A stretch of 16,056 bases of DNA from Nitrospira sp. UBA2083 (GCA_002331625.1 DCZN01000054.1:1-16056), one strand, 5' to 3'. Positions 1-7,205 are shown, counted from the stretch's first letter. A program made the numbers and translations. Notes: generated by a model not told the origin, from the sequence alone.

Positions 1-920
1 AAGGCCGCATCCAAACAATCGACGTCGAAGCTGAGCCAGACCGCATCAACCCCATCCCATGCCACTTCCAGCGCTTGTTTAGCCGCGTTCTCGATGCCCA
101 TCTCCACACAGTCGGTGACCGTCATAATGGTCGTCTGGCGTTCCCGCCCCGACTTCACACCTGGCCTTGGAGCTTGCCAGCCGCCAATCCCGATCTGCAC
201 AAGATTCTTCGCCGGTACATTAGGAATGTTCGTCGCGTGAAACCACGGCGTGGTGTGCATGCGCTCATCAAGATCGGTATCCTGGGTATCCACATGCCGA
301 TCAAAATGGATGATGCCGAGCTTCTTCCCATTCAGATGTTGCGCTACGCCCCGCACTGTTGCAAAGCCAAGCGAATGGTCGCCGCCGAGCACCACGGGAA
401 ACGCGCCACTGGCATAGACATGGCCAACCCCTTTGCTGACTTGATCAAAGGTCTTTTCGATGTTGGCCGGAATGGTGAACACATCGCCCAGATCGCACAT
501 GGAGATCGATTCGCGCAGATCCACCCCAAGCTCAAAACTGTATGTCCCATAGAGTGCCGAAATCTTGCGGATCCCCTGAGGTCCGAACCTGGTGCCTGCA
601 CGGTACGTCGTCCCGCCATCGAACGGTGCACCCAGAATGGCCACGTCGTACTCGCCGCATTTGCGGACGTCCTCCACATACGGCGATTTGGTGAATGTGT
701 TGATTCCTGCGAAATGTGGAAGCTCTCCTCGGCTGAAGGTGGGGATGCGCCGATCCTTGATCGAATCAGCGCCGGGCAATCCCACCAGAAGACCACGGGC
801 GATTTCCTCTTCATGTTTCGTAGTCGGAAGCAGCGCCTCCGCTTCCACCGCAAATTTCGCCTCAGGGCCGTATCGATCATGAAGGGGAACTTTGCCTTGA
901 TACGTCCGCTCCTTCGCCAT
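1..920 (-). CDS. gdmH: Ureohydrolase family enzyme, probably guanidine hydrolase (guanidinase), 3' end cut by window edge
   Basis: I translated this on the minus strand from ATG at 920 to the window edge (306 complete codons, no stop reached). The Shine-Dalgarno AGGAGG lies at 933-928, 7 nt before the ATG. The arginase/agmatinase metal ligands are all visible: GGDHS (His182), DRHVD (Asp207, His209, Asp211) and SFDVD (Asp299, Asp301). Two traits point to the Ni-dependent guanidinase branch rather than agmatinase: a long N-terminal extension (about 90 residues before the alpha/beta core at YDVAILGAPFDGG), and the stretch HFDRHVDTQ followed by DLDERMHTTPWFHATN, recalled from Sll1077/GdmH-type proteins. 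The predicted reaction is guanidine to urea plus ammonia, in the cytosol. Comammox Nitrospira are known to use guanidine this way. No nickel chaperone, transporter or urease gene is in view. An agmatinase or other guanidino-substrate hydrolase remains possible; the family assignment is firm, the substrate is inferred. Confidence 0.75.
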   Translation of the reverse strand, partial: MAKERTYQGKVPLHDRYGPEAKFAVEAEALLPTTKHEEEIARGLLVGLPGADSIKDRRIPTFSRGELPHFAGINTFTKSPYVEDVRKCGEYDVAILGAPFDGGTTYRAGTRFGPQGIRKISALYGTYSFELGVDLRESISMCDLGDVFTIPANIEKTFDQVSKGVGHVYASGAFPVVLGGDHSLGFATVRGVAQHLNGKKLGIIHFDRHVDTQDTDLDERMHTTPWFHATNIPNVPAKNLVQIGIGGWQAPRPGVKSGRERQTTIMTVTDCVEMGIENAAKQALEVAWDGVDAVWLSFDVDCLDAA

Positions 921-927
921 GCAGATG

Positions 928-933
928 CCTCCT
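928..933 (-). promoter_or_regulatory. Ribosome binding site of the ureohydrolase
   Basis: CCTCCT on the plus strand reads AGGAGG on the minus strand, 7 nt before the ATG at 920. This fixes the start codon. No guanidine riboswitch signature is seen in the 200 bp upstream. Confidence 0.75.
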
Positions 934-1094
934 TACCTCGATGTGTATGGGCCTGTTCCAGTAGGGAGAATAGCCTGTTACCGACTGAAAATCATCAAGG
1001 AATTCCCCAGATGCCTCTCCACGCCTTGTCGTCACATACCGCGAAATAGTGGCTTCAAATGAAGCTGCCATCCCGCTCCATTTTTACGGCCCGC

Positions 1095-1122
1095 TAGACA
1101 CCAGCAACACGCTGAGTATAAT
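1095..1122 (+). promoter_or_regulatory. Sigma70-type promoter of the CsgG/FlgO-like gene
   Basis: TAGACA (1095-1100, five of six consensus bases), a 16-bp spacer and a perfect TATAAT (1117-1122). The predicted transcription start is near 1129, only about 5 nt before ATG 1134 or 14 nt before the in-frame ATG 1143. No Shine-Dalgarno lies between, so the mRNA would have almost no leader. Confidence 0.5.
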
Positions 1123-1133
1123 GGCATCAGTTC

Positions 1134-2102
1134 ATGTGTATCATGGGATTTCTGCTACTCCTGCTCGCGCTCGTGTCGCCATTCCCATCCTCGACACCAT
1201 CATGGGCAGCAGTAAGTTATGAAGAGAGTCTGAAGCAATTGGCGGAAGGCGTGACGGAGAAGACCGTCAAAGCCAAGAAGCAGCGACTTGCCTTGATGGA
1301 CTTTACCGACTCAAAGGGAGAAGGGACCCCGCTTGGGCAGTTCCTGACTGAGGAGCTTGGGACACAAATCATGGTGGCAGGTGAATTGACGGTGGTCGAC
1401 CGTACCCTTCTCTCCTCGACGTTGAAGAAGATGCAAATCAAGCACCTCGATCCGTCCCATGCAAAGACAGTACGGCGTGCCGCCAAGGCGATACGTGCCG
1501 ACCTGTTCGTAACCGGCACATATGTCGACACGCCCGAAAGTCTCCAGCTCACCGTACGGTTGATCAACCCTATAAATGTTCAACCCATCGGAGCCACACG
1601 CGCCAGCGTGCCAAAGGCAGGTCCCATGACCACGTTCTTCAAAAAGGAAGAACCTCCACCGGAAAAGGTTCCGCTCAACCAGCCCAAAGAACCGCCTCCT
1701 CCGGTCGGATTAGGAACGCACCGGAACGAGTACTACGAGTTGGTCGTCACCTCACTCGAACGACAGGGCGATCGAGTGAAAGTTGATTTTTCCGTCCAAA
1801 ATCATTCCACACGTGATCTCAAATTAATCTGTCACCTGCAAGACACGTTTCTGACGGATGAACAGGGAGCCGTGTGGCCCCAGCGGGTCGAGGAGAATCG
1901 GGAAGGTCTCTGTACGCGTGGATTGGAGCTGTTCCCTCACCGCAAACAGCGGGCCGTATTCACATTCACGCCACCGGCGGGGGCATCAGCTTCCCAGCTG
2001 ACTCTGCACGTTCATGAACAGTCACCAAGGCGGGACGCCTCATTCACGATCGATGGACTGACGCTTGGCTCACTGCCGGCTCCCAAAGAATCGACGCCTT
2101 AG
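1134..2102 (+). CDS. Exported CsgG/FlgO-like protein with C-terminal beta-sandwich-like domain
   Basis: 322 aa. Residues 1-25 form a signal peptide (hydrophobic run, cleavage likely after PSWA). No lipobox cysteine is seen. Residues about 30-160 resemble the CsgG/FlgO fold: KQRLALMDFTD near 49-59, a TEELGTQIM helix, LTVVDRTLL at 85-93, then ADLFVTGTYVD near 122-132 and a beta strand LQLTVRLINP. A Pro/Lys/Glu-rich linker (172-191) leads to a second domain (about 200-312) with alternating hydrophobic strands (YYELVVTSLERQGDRVKVDF), similar in look to DUF4352-like immunoglobulin folds. FlgO-type proteins sit in the periplasm or outer membrane; no flagellar or curli gene is nearby, so the role is unknown. 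An in-frame ATG at 1143 is an equally good start. The next gene follows after 10 nt, suggesting co-transcription. Confidence 0.7.
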   Translation: MCIMGFLLLLLALVSPFPSSTPSWAAVSYEESLKQLAEGVTEKTVKAKKQRLALMDFTDSKGEGTPLGQFLTEELGTQIMVAGELTVVDRTLLSSTLKKMQIKHLDPSHAKTVRRAAKAIRADLFVTGTYVDTPESLQLTVRLINPINVQPIGATRASVPKAGPMTTFFKKEEPPPEKVPLNQPKEPPPPVGLGTHRNEYYELVVTSLERQGDRVKVDFSVQNHSTRDLKLICHLQDTFLTDEQGAVWPQRVEENREGLCTRGLELFPHRKQRAVFTFTPPAGASASQLTLHVHEQSPRRDASFTIDGLTLGSLPAPKESTP

Positions 2103-2112
2103 AAAGTAACCG

Positions 2113-2913
2113 ATGTCACATACATTGAAACAAGTGTTGTCCATTGCCGGCTCGGACTCCGGCGGAGGCGCAGGCATTCAGGCTGATCTCAAGGCTATGT
2201 CCGCCAACGGCGTCTTTGCGATGTCGGTGATTACGGCCGTCACTGCTCAAAATACCGAGGAAGTGACAGATGTGTTCGAGCTCCCACCGGCCATCATCGC
2301 GTCGCAACTCGACGCGGTCTTCGACGATTTCGACGTCGCCGCCGTCAAGACCGGGATGTTGTCGTCGACCGCCATCGTCGAGGTGGTCGTCAAGATGCTC
2401 ACACCTCAAAACGTGGCCAACCTGGTCGTCGATCCGGTGATGATCTCCAAGAGCGGTCATTCACTGTTGCAATCGGAGGCGGTTGAGGCCATCAAGACCC
2501 GGCTACTCCCGCTCGCATTGGTTGTGACACCAAACATCCATGAGGCACAGCAACTGTCTGGAATCCAGATTACGTCGTTGGCAGACGCCCGACGAGCGGC
2601 CAAGGTGATTCATGGGTTTGGATGCAAATATGTGCTCATCAAGGGCGGCCACCTACTAAATGAACGGGCGACGGACCTGCTCTATGACGGTCGGTTTTTC
2701 AACGTCCTCAAGGGTGAGTACATCGAGACACGCCATACACATGGCACGGGCTGTACATTTGCCTCCGCACTGGCTGCCCACCTCGCCCGAGGGCGATCCG
2801 TCTTAGACGCAGCACAAGCGGCCAAGTCTTATGTCACGGAAGCCATCAGGCACGGCTTGGCCATCGGTCACGGGCAGGGCCCGACCGACCATTTTTATTT
2901 CTTGGAGCGATAA
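2113..2913 (+). CDS. thiD: Hydroxymethylpyrimidine / phosphomethylpyrimidine kinase
   Basis: 266 aa, the usual length for ThiD. It phosphorylates HMP and then HMP-phosphate to HMP-diphosphate in thiamin biosynthesis, in the cytosol. Diagnostic features of the PfkB/ribokinase fold: SIAGSDSGGGAGIQADLK (about 10-27), the substrate-site glycine-rich loop; VVDPVMISKSGHSLL; VVTPNIHEAQQLSG (TPN-x-x-E, Mg/ATP binding); KYVLIKGGHL; and HGTGCTFASA, with the catalytic Cys at about residue 214. It starts 10 nt after the upstream gene and ends 10 nt before the ATG of the next, so the three genes are probably one transcript, although their products have no obvious link. The Shine-Dalgarno is weak (AGAAAG at 2101-2106). 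No TPP riboswitch is visible upstream and no other thiamin gene is in the window. Confidence 0.95.
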   Translation: MSHTLKQVLSIAGSDSGGGAGIQADLKAMSANGVFAMSVITAVTAQNTEEVTDVFELPPAIIASQLDAVFDDFDVAAVKTGMLSSTAIVEVVVKMLTPQNVANLVVDPVMISKSGHSLLQSEAVEAIKTRLLPLALVVTPNIHEAQQLSGIQITSLADARRAAKVIHGFGCKYVLIKGGHLLNERATDLLYDGRFFNVLKGEYIETRHTHGTGCTFASALAAHLARGRSVLDAAQAAKSYVTEAIRHGLAIGHGQGPTDHFYFLER

Positions 2914-2923
2914 TCACACCGAC

Positions 2924-4249
2924 ATGTTCACCCGAAACACAACACCACTCACGTTGTGCCTCACCGGCGTTGGGTGGCTTGCCCTGGCCTCGATCCTCGG
3001 CTTGGCCATGCTCGTGGGTCTGGTTCGAAGCACTCCCGTCGCGCCATGGGTACGGACGCTCCATGTCCACGCCGTCCTGGTCGGCGGTGTGACCCAAATC
3101 GTGCTCGGCGGATTGCTTCTGCTCATTTCGTCGCCTCGCTCAGATGACCGAAGAGAGTCGGCCTCTCATCCCCTCACATTTTGGGCCATGAATGGCGGCG
3201 TGATTGGCATGCTCGTCGGCTTCTGGCTACATCACAGCACAGTCATCGGTATCGCCGGCCTCGTGGTCATGGCAGCATACGGCTCAGTCGTCTCCACCCT
3301 TGGCATACGCATCCATGACGGATGGAAGACCTCATTCATACAGCCATGGTCTTACGTGTTGGCACTCGGAGGCCTTCTCAGTGGTGTGATCTGCGGTGAA
3401 GTTGCCGCGATGGGGCTCCTGTCGGAATCCTATGGCTACCTGCGGCTCGCACATATTCACCTGGTGTTACTCGGGTTTGTCGTCTTGGCCCTCCTCGGCT
3501 TGATGCATCAGATCTTGCCGACGGTCTGGAATCGTCCGTTCCTGAATCCTAGGATGATGCAGGCCGCGATGACCGTGATACCGATAGGAGTGACCCTATT
3601 GATCGGTGGCTTTCTCCGTTCATCGATTCTAACCGAAATGGCTGCCGGCGCGCTTCTTTTCACCGGGATGGTACTCCTCATCATCAACCTGTTCAGAACA
3701 TGGTTTTCCTCGGACCACCATGGCAGCGCCGCATCCGACCATCTGCTCGTGGGAACCTTCTTTCTGACCGTGACGGTCCTTCTGGGCGTGGCACTTGCGG
3801 CCAATCATGTGTCCAGCCCACCGGCATTGGCATACGGCAGACTGCATCTCATCGCCTACACCCATATGACCTTCATAGGCTTCATTCTGAGTGCGATCAT
3901 GGGCATCCTATCCCATCTCATTCCCATCGTCCTCGCAACCACTCGCAGCACAAGTGTCAAAAAACGTGAGCCCTACCTCGATCAACTCAATCGCATCATG
4001 GATCGTGGAAGAACGATACAGATTTCTACCCTCGGCTTCGGGACCATGGGACTGGGCATCTTGGCAGCACTCACCTGGAACGTGCCGCTTACGTCGCCCT
4101 CTGTCCGGATTGCGATGTGGAGTTGTTTCGGCCTGCTCTTGACCAGCATCATCCTCTTCTCAGTCAAGCTGACAACCGTCTTCGCGAAGAAACCAGAAGC
4201 GCTTGCCACACCCCACAGTTCCGCTGACGAGCTCAAGCTCACGGCCTAA
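2924..4249 (+). CDS. Polytopic membrane protein resembling heme-copper oxidase subunit I / NnrS
   Basis: 441 aa from ATG 2924, 10 nt after thiD; the frame is open upstream inside thiD, but ATG 2924 gives a normal membrane N-terminus. About 11-12 hydrophobic segments span nearly the whole chain, so it is an inner-membrane protein. Histidine pairs sit at the start of membrane segments: LHVHA (H47, H49), LAHIHL (H177, H179) with H195, and H308/H314 with H331. Two stretches, about 175-199 and 310-334, follow nearly the same plan (H-x4-G-x7-G-x3/4-H-x2/3-P). Such His-rich helices resemble heme-binding helices of cbb3/NorB-type subunit I and NnrS proteins. It is shorter than classical subunit I, and the usual HPEVY-like and HH motifs of the copper site are not seen, so a catalytic oxidase is doubtful. 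A heme/copper/NO-handling role is inference. Confidence 0.6.
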   Translation: MFTRNTTPLTLCLTGVGWLALASILGLAMLVGLVRSTPVAPWVRTLHVHAVLVGGVTQIVLGGLLLLISSPRSDDRRESASHPLTFWAMNGGVIGMLVGFWLHHSTVIGIAGLVVMAAYGSVVSTLGIRIHDGWKTSFIQPWSYVLALGGLLSGVICGEVAAMGLLSESYGYLRLAHIHLVLLGFVVLALLGLMHQILPTVWNRPFLNPRMMQAAMTVIPIGVTLLIGGFLRSSILTEMAAGALLFTGMVLLIINLFRTWFSSDHHGSAASDHLLVGTFFLTVTVLLGVALAANHVSSPPALAYGRLHLIAYTHMTFIGFILSAIMGILSHLIPIVLATTRSTSVKKREPYLDQLNRIMDRGRTIQISTLGFGTMGLGILAALTWNVPLTSPSVRIAMWSCFGLLLTSIILFSVKLTTVFAKKPEALATPHSSADELKLTA

Positions 4250-4293
4250 TATTCATCTCCCTCCGGTTTCCCCAAGACCACACCAACCAACTC

Positions 4294-4302
4294 TGCTATA
4301 AT
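4294..4302 (+). promoter_or_regulatory. Extended -10 promoter abutting the hydrolase start
   Basis: TGCTATAAT (4294-4302) is a perfect extended -10. The -35 region (around 4274-4279) is poor, as is usual with extended -10 elements. The predicted +1 is at 4309/4310, that is, on the GTG start codon, which has no Shine-Dalgarno: a leaderless mRNA. Confidence 0.5.
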
Positions 4303-4309
4303 CCTTCCC

Positions 4310-5077
4310 GTGGAAGAGCGATTGTCATTCCGTGACCCGCATGGTCGTCGTGTTGCGTCGATCCTCACCACCCCCAGTGGAGGAACGGATACGATTGTCG
4401 TCCTGTGTCACGGATTTCTCTCCTCCAAGATCAGCTCGACGAACAATGCGCTCACGCGAATCTTGATCAACCAGGGGATCGGCACCTTTCGGTTTGACTT
4501 TTTTGGCCAAGGGGAAAGTGAAGGCCCATTCGAGCAGATCACCACGACCCGCGGAGTCGAACAAGCACGCACCGCCATCGATCTAGTGCGAGAGAGAGGG
4601 TATCGACATGTCGGCCTGATGGGATCAAGCTTCGGCGGGCTTGTGTCGATTCTGACGGCGTCTCAGCGAACAGATTTGAAGTGCCTGGCGCTCAAATGCC
4701 CTGTCGTCGATTTCGCGGAGGAATTACGGCTCGAATTCGGGGATGACGGAATGGCGCAATGGAAAGCCACCGACACGATTCCGAATATCATGGGTGGCCA
4801 CAACCGAATCCCACTGCACTATGCCTTTTATGAAGATGCCCTCCGGCAGATCGCCTATGTCCCCGCACGATCGATCACCGCTCCGACCGTCATTGTGCAG
4901 GGCGACAAGGATGAACATGTCCCGCTCCATCAAAGCCAACAACTGTACGACGCGCTGCGAGTCAAGAAACACCTCGAGCTGTTGCCCGGTGCCGACCATC
5001 AGTTTACGAGGGGAGACGATTTCGGACGGATGACGAACTTAATCGCAGATTGGTTAATCAGTCATCTCACAACTTAG
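4310..5077 (+). CDS. Alpha/beta hydrolase (serine esterase/lipase-like)
   Basis: 255 aa, GTG start. A cytosolic serine hydrolase of the alpha/beta fold. The oxyanion-hole region is VVLCHGFLSSK (H34-G35). The nucleophile elbow is GSSFGG with Ser107, the acid is Asp201 in QGDKDEHVP, and the base is His230 in GADHQF: the complete triad in the right order. RFDFFGQGESEG is the strand-4/turn signature of the family of small esterases and acylaminoacyl-peptidase-like hydrolases. The substrate cannot be told. No in-frame ATG gives a sensible start, and the N-terminal RLSFRDPHGRRVASIL matches where this family normally begins, supporting GTG 4310. It sits 60 bp after the membrane protein gene, with a promoter of its own, and faces a convergent gene 56 bp downstream. 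Confidence 0.85.
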   Translation: MEERLSFRDPHGRRVASILTTPSGGTDTIVVLCHGFLSSKISSTNNALTRILINQGIGTFRFDFFGQGESEGPFEQITTTRGVEQARTAIDLVRERGYRHVGLMGSSFGGLVSILTASQRTDLKCLALKCPVVDFAEELRLEFGDDGMAQWKATDTIPNIMGGHNRIPLHYAFYEDALRQIAYVPARSITAPTVIVQGDKDEHVPLHQSQQLYDALRVKKHLELLPGADHQFTRGDDFGRMTNLIADWLISHLTT

Positions 5078-5133
5078 CCAATCGATGAGCCTAGCCAGCT
5101 GGGGTTAGAGAGAATCTCACCACGTGTGTGCAC

Positions 5134-5922
5134 TTACAACTGAATGATCTGACCTTCTTCGAGAAACCCCACCCGCTCGATGCCTAGCCGACTGATTTCC
5201 TCCTTGATCTGGACCTGGTAAGGAGGCTTCATGTGATAAGCGTAGACGGGCAGGCTCGGACGCCTCAGTTTTTGAAACTCCTTGAGGAACAGCGAGGGAG
5301 TCAGGTGTTTGGATTTTTGAGCCAACTTCCCCAGTTCGTCAGGAAAGGATGCTTCGATGAAGGCGGCCTTGAGTTCGGGGGTTGTCTGACCCAGGCTCCA
5401 GATGTCTTCCGTCTGATAGGTATCACCGCTATAGAGCAAGGCAGCTTCGCCATCCTTCACCACATACCCCACGGTGGGGACAGTGTGGTTGACCGCAACA
5501 GGAATGACCTCAAGATGTCCGAACACAACCGATTTGCCAGGATGGAGCACGCGTGCTTGCAAGATTGGATGTTCCCGACTCGGCAGCTGGAAAAAGTTTG
5601 GATAAACCTTGTCATTAAACACATGATCTATCAATCCTTGAATCACCGGTTCCGTCGCCGCGACAGTCACTGGCTCAACAAACCATTCAGCGAGATTGTC
5701 AGCCAGTAGCGGTAGGCCTTTAATATGATCAAAATGAAGATGGCTGAGGAGCACAAATCGGATGCGACACTGCTCTGCCAAGGTGAGTCGCGTGCCGATC
5801 GTACCACCGTCCAGAAGTACGGAGTTGTCAATGAGGAATCCGCAACTTTCCTGGCGGACCAACCTCTCCGTTCCATCCACAAGGCAATCCGCCCCGTGGC
5901 ACCCTAACACTCGAATCTGCAT
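5134..5922 (-). CDS. Metallo-beta-lactamase-fold hydrolase, class II cyclic-nucleotide phosphodiesterase-like
   Basis: 262 aa from ATG at 5922. The binuclear metal site is complete: HLHFDH (His61, His63, Asp65, His66), His146 (VAVNHTVPT), Asp167 (YSGDTYQT) and His230 (YAYHMKP). The C-terminal half, FIEASFPDE, then KSKHLTPSLFLKEFQKL, then the PVYAYHMKP strand, follows the pattern of class II 3',5'-cyclic-nucleotide phosphodiesterases, where HLTP and H-x-KP are typical. It would therefore hydrolyse a cyclic nucleotide or similar phosphodiester; RNase Z-like or other MBL activity is possible. No signal peptide is seen, so it is cytosolic. There is no clear Shine-Dalgarno before the ATG. It is transcribed towards the alpha/beta hydrolase and appears to be a single-gene unit. 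Confidence 0.75.
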   Translation of the reverse strand: MQIRVLGCHGADCLVDGTERLVRQESCGFLIDNSVLLDGGTIGTRLTLAEQCRIRFVLLSHLHFDHIKGLPLLADNLAEWFVEPVTVAATEPVIQGLIDHVFNDKVYPNFFQLPSREHPILQARVLHPGKSVVFGHLEVIPVAVNHTVPTVGYVVKDGEAALLYSGDTYQTEDIWSLGQTTPELKAAFIEASFPDELGKLAQKSKHLTPSLFLKEFQKLRRPSLPVYAYHMKPPYQVQIKEEISRLGIERVGFLEEGQIIQL

Positions 5923-6239
5923 GTGAAGACGACTGCGCTTTAGTTATGTGGCCAGCTACCAGGAGACGACTGCATGTCGGGTAGGATCTTGCGATCACCT
6001 ACATCATACCCTAGTCGGAGATGCTACCATACCATGCTGAGCCTCTCTCTGTCATTGTCCAGCGCCTCGATTCTCCTGATACAGACAGCTAAGGTGAGGC
6101 GTGAGAATACACGCCATAGGAATAAGACTCCACGATTGGCGTCCACAGTCCAATACACCAAACAGTCAAGCATCGCAACATTATACTGGTATTCCAAGGC
6201 AGCGTATTGAATCATCTGCCAGCTTACCGGGCGACAGAC
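5923..6239. other. Non-coding stretch upstream of the MBL-fold gene
   Basis: No convincing gene in either strand: the open frames here have no domain resemblance and no ribosome binding site. It must contain the promoter of the minus-strand MBL gene. A 6-bp inverted repeat, GGCGTG (6098-6103) and CACGCC (6110-6115), separated by 6 nt, is the only structure noted. It may be a degraded flank of the transposase remnant that follows. Confidence 0.5.
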
Positions 6240-6715
6240 CGATGCACCATTTGAAAATCTTACCCTCCATCATCGGCTGGAATCGCTACGAGACCCTGGC
6301 AGCTCAGCAAGCACTCACTACCCTCTATACGAACCTGCGTCTATTTCAGAATCTCTTTCAGGCGCCGCTGAAACTGCGGGAAAAGAGCGGCGAGACTCAC
6401 GGCTGCTCCAGCAATACGATTCGTCCCAGACGCCAAGGTAACGGCCTTGGAACACCTCTTCCAGCACATGGATCCCTTTGTTCACGCGCAGCATACTGGG
6501 CAACACCTTGGATCGCTTGGTGACCCTGCGGGGACGGACACCATAAGAGCGCCCCCGACTCGGCACCCGGTGGCGCCGGCTGGACTTTCAGTCCACGAAC
6601 TCTGCAGTCACGTGTCGCCTCGGCCGGACATGTGTTATCCGCCAATAATTGGCGCAGGAGCCACGATCGGCTCGGAGACAAGGCAACGGGGGGTGGAATT
6701 CAGATCTGACGCCAA
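6240..6715 (+). pseudogene. Decayed 3' part of an IS transposase/integrase (DDE, rve type)
   Basis: The C-terminal part of an integrase-core transposase can be read across changing frames. Frame of 6242: LPSIIGWNRYETLAAQQALTTLYTN then LRLFQNLFQAPLKLREK, to about 6385. Next frame (6382-6438): KERRDSRLLQQYDSSQTP, then a stop. Third frame (6435-6548): KVTALEHLFQHMDPFVHA. Back to the first frame (6551 on): TFSPRTLQSRVASAG and NNWRRS. This order, a GW-x-RYE helix, an LRL-x-NLFQ-x-x-LKL helix, a basic stretch with YD-x-x-QTP, and late RTLQ-x-RV, is the C-terminal plan of IS transposases whose core has the FVEQKN motif. The N-terminal half with the DDE residues is missing. The alignment is from memory; the frames are directly visible. 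At least three frame changes make it non-functional. Confidence 0.65.
6640..6654. repeat. 7-bp inverted repeat with one central base
   Basis: CGCCAATAATTGGCG: arms of 7 bp around a central A, a near-perfect dyad symmetric enough for a dimeric DNA-binding protein. It lies inside the transposase remnant (in the reading frame of NNWRR), so it may simply be coding chance. Confidence 0.35.
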
Positions 6716-7191
6716 GTCCCTTTCCCGGTAAGAGTTTTAAATGACGCAACAGGGATGCCTTGGGGAAGAAACTCAGACAACTTGATTAGTGGCATTCTTC
6801 CAAGAAACCGGCGTTCTCCATTGGCTATTTGCTATTGATCTCGCAATAGTACTGAGGCGTATCCAAAATGATTCTGAATCTTTTTAGATACAATTAAGCT
6901 CACGTGCATCGCATCTCTCCCCTCTCGAAATTACTGAGAAATCATCTAAATCAAGTAGGGCTCAGGACTTGCCGAGCCGCTTCATGCAGAAGCGGTTTTC
7001 GAACAGGCATTTGGCTTGTTGCAATCAGCATGAAAGGAAATAAGGAGCACGCAGTAGAGTGCACGGTATTACCTCCATGCTTTGGTAGGGATTGAAAAGT
7101 GTTTCCAATGCGCAGAGAGTCACGGCCTCCATCCCCATATTTTATGCTGGTATTTATTCGCATTCCTTTCATTTTTTGCGTCACGGAGAGC
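6716..7191. other. AT-rich gene-free region between IS remnant and the lectin-TPS locus
   Basis: No credible protein gene. It contains an inverted repeat CTATTG/CAATAG (6832-6837 and 6844-6849), a possible -10 TACAAT (6889-6894) with a poor -35, and a terminator-like hairpin at 6977-6999. The sequence TTTTAAATGACGCAACA (6735-6751), just after the transposase remnant, could be the fossil right end of that element. The change to lower G+C sets it apart from both flanks. Confidence 0.5.
6977..6999 (+). terminator. Rho-independent terminator-like hairpin without an upstream gene
   Basis: CCGCTTC (6977-6983), loop ATGCA, GAAGCGG (6989-6995), then TTTT. The stem is a perfect 7 bp, extendable by G-U and A-U pairs (6975-6997). 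The T-run is short. No protein gene ends upstream on this strand, so it may end a small RNA or be an attenuator in a long leader of the downstream locus. Confidence 0.4.
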
Positions 7192-7205
7192 AAGGAGGAC
7201 TAATG

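Noticed and set aside
344..880. Open frame of 178 codons on the minus strand inside the ureohydrolase
   Set aside because: It is an alternative frame of the real gene, which shows all the arginase-family metal motifs.
1050..1070. Hairpin with 5-bp stem GCTTC/GAAGC in the gdmH upstream region
   Set aside because: Short, with a bulge, no T-run and no clear relation to either promoter; could be chance.
921..1133. Guanidine riboswitch (ykkC types I-III) expected upstream of a guanidinase gene
   Set aside because: I read the minus strand for the ACGR-loop hairpin pair of type II, the conserved type I core and the type III pseudoknot sequence and found none; ACGA at one place lacks a proper stem.
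5091..5108. Inverted repeat between convergent genes as bidirectional terminator
   Set aside because: Only 6 bp including a G-U pair and no T-run on either side; too weak to call.
6562..6577. GC-rich sequence whose complement recalls the 3' hairpin of a Cas9 tracrRNA
   Set aside because: No CRISPR repeats, no cas genes and no anti-repeat; it lies within the transposase remnant and is a coincidence.
6832..6849. CTATTG/CAATAG inverted repeat as an operator
   Set aside because: Six-base arms in AT-rich DNA are expected by chance and no adjacent gene or promoter gives it meaning.
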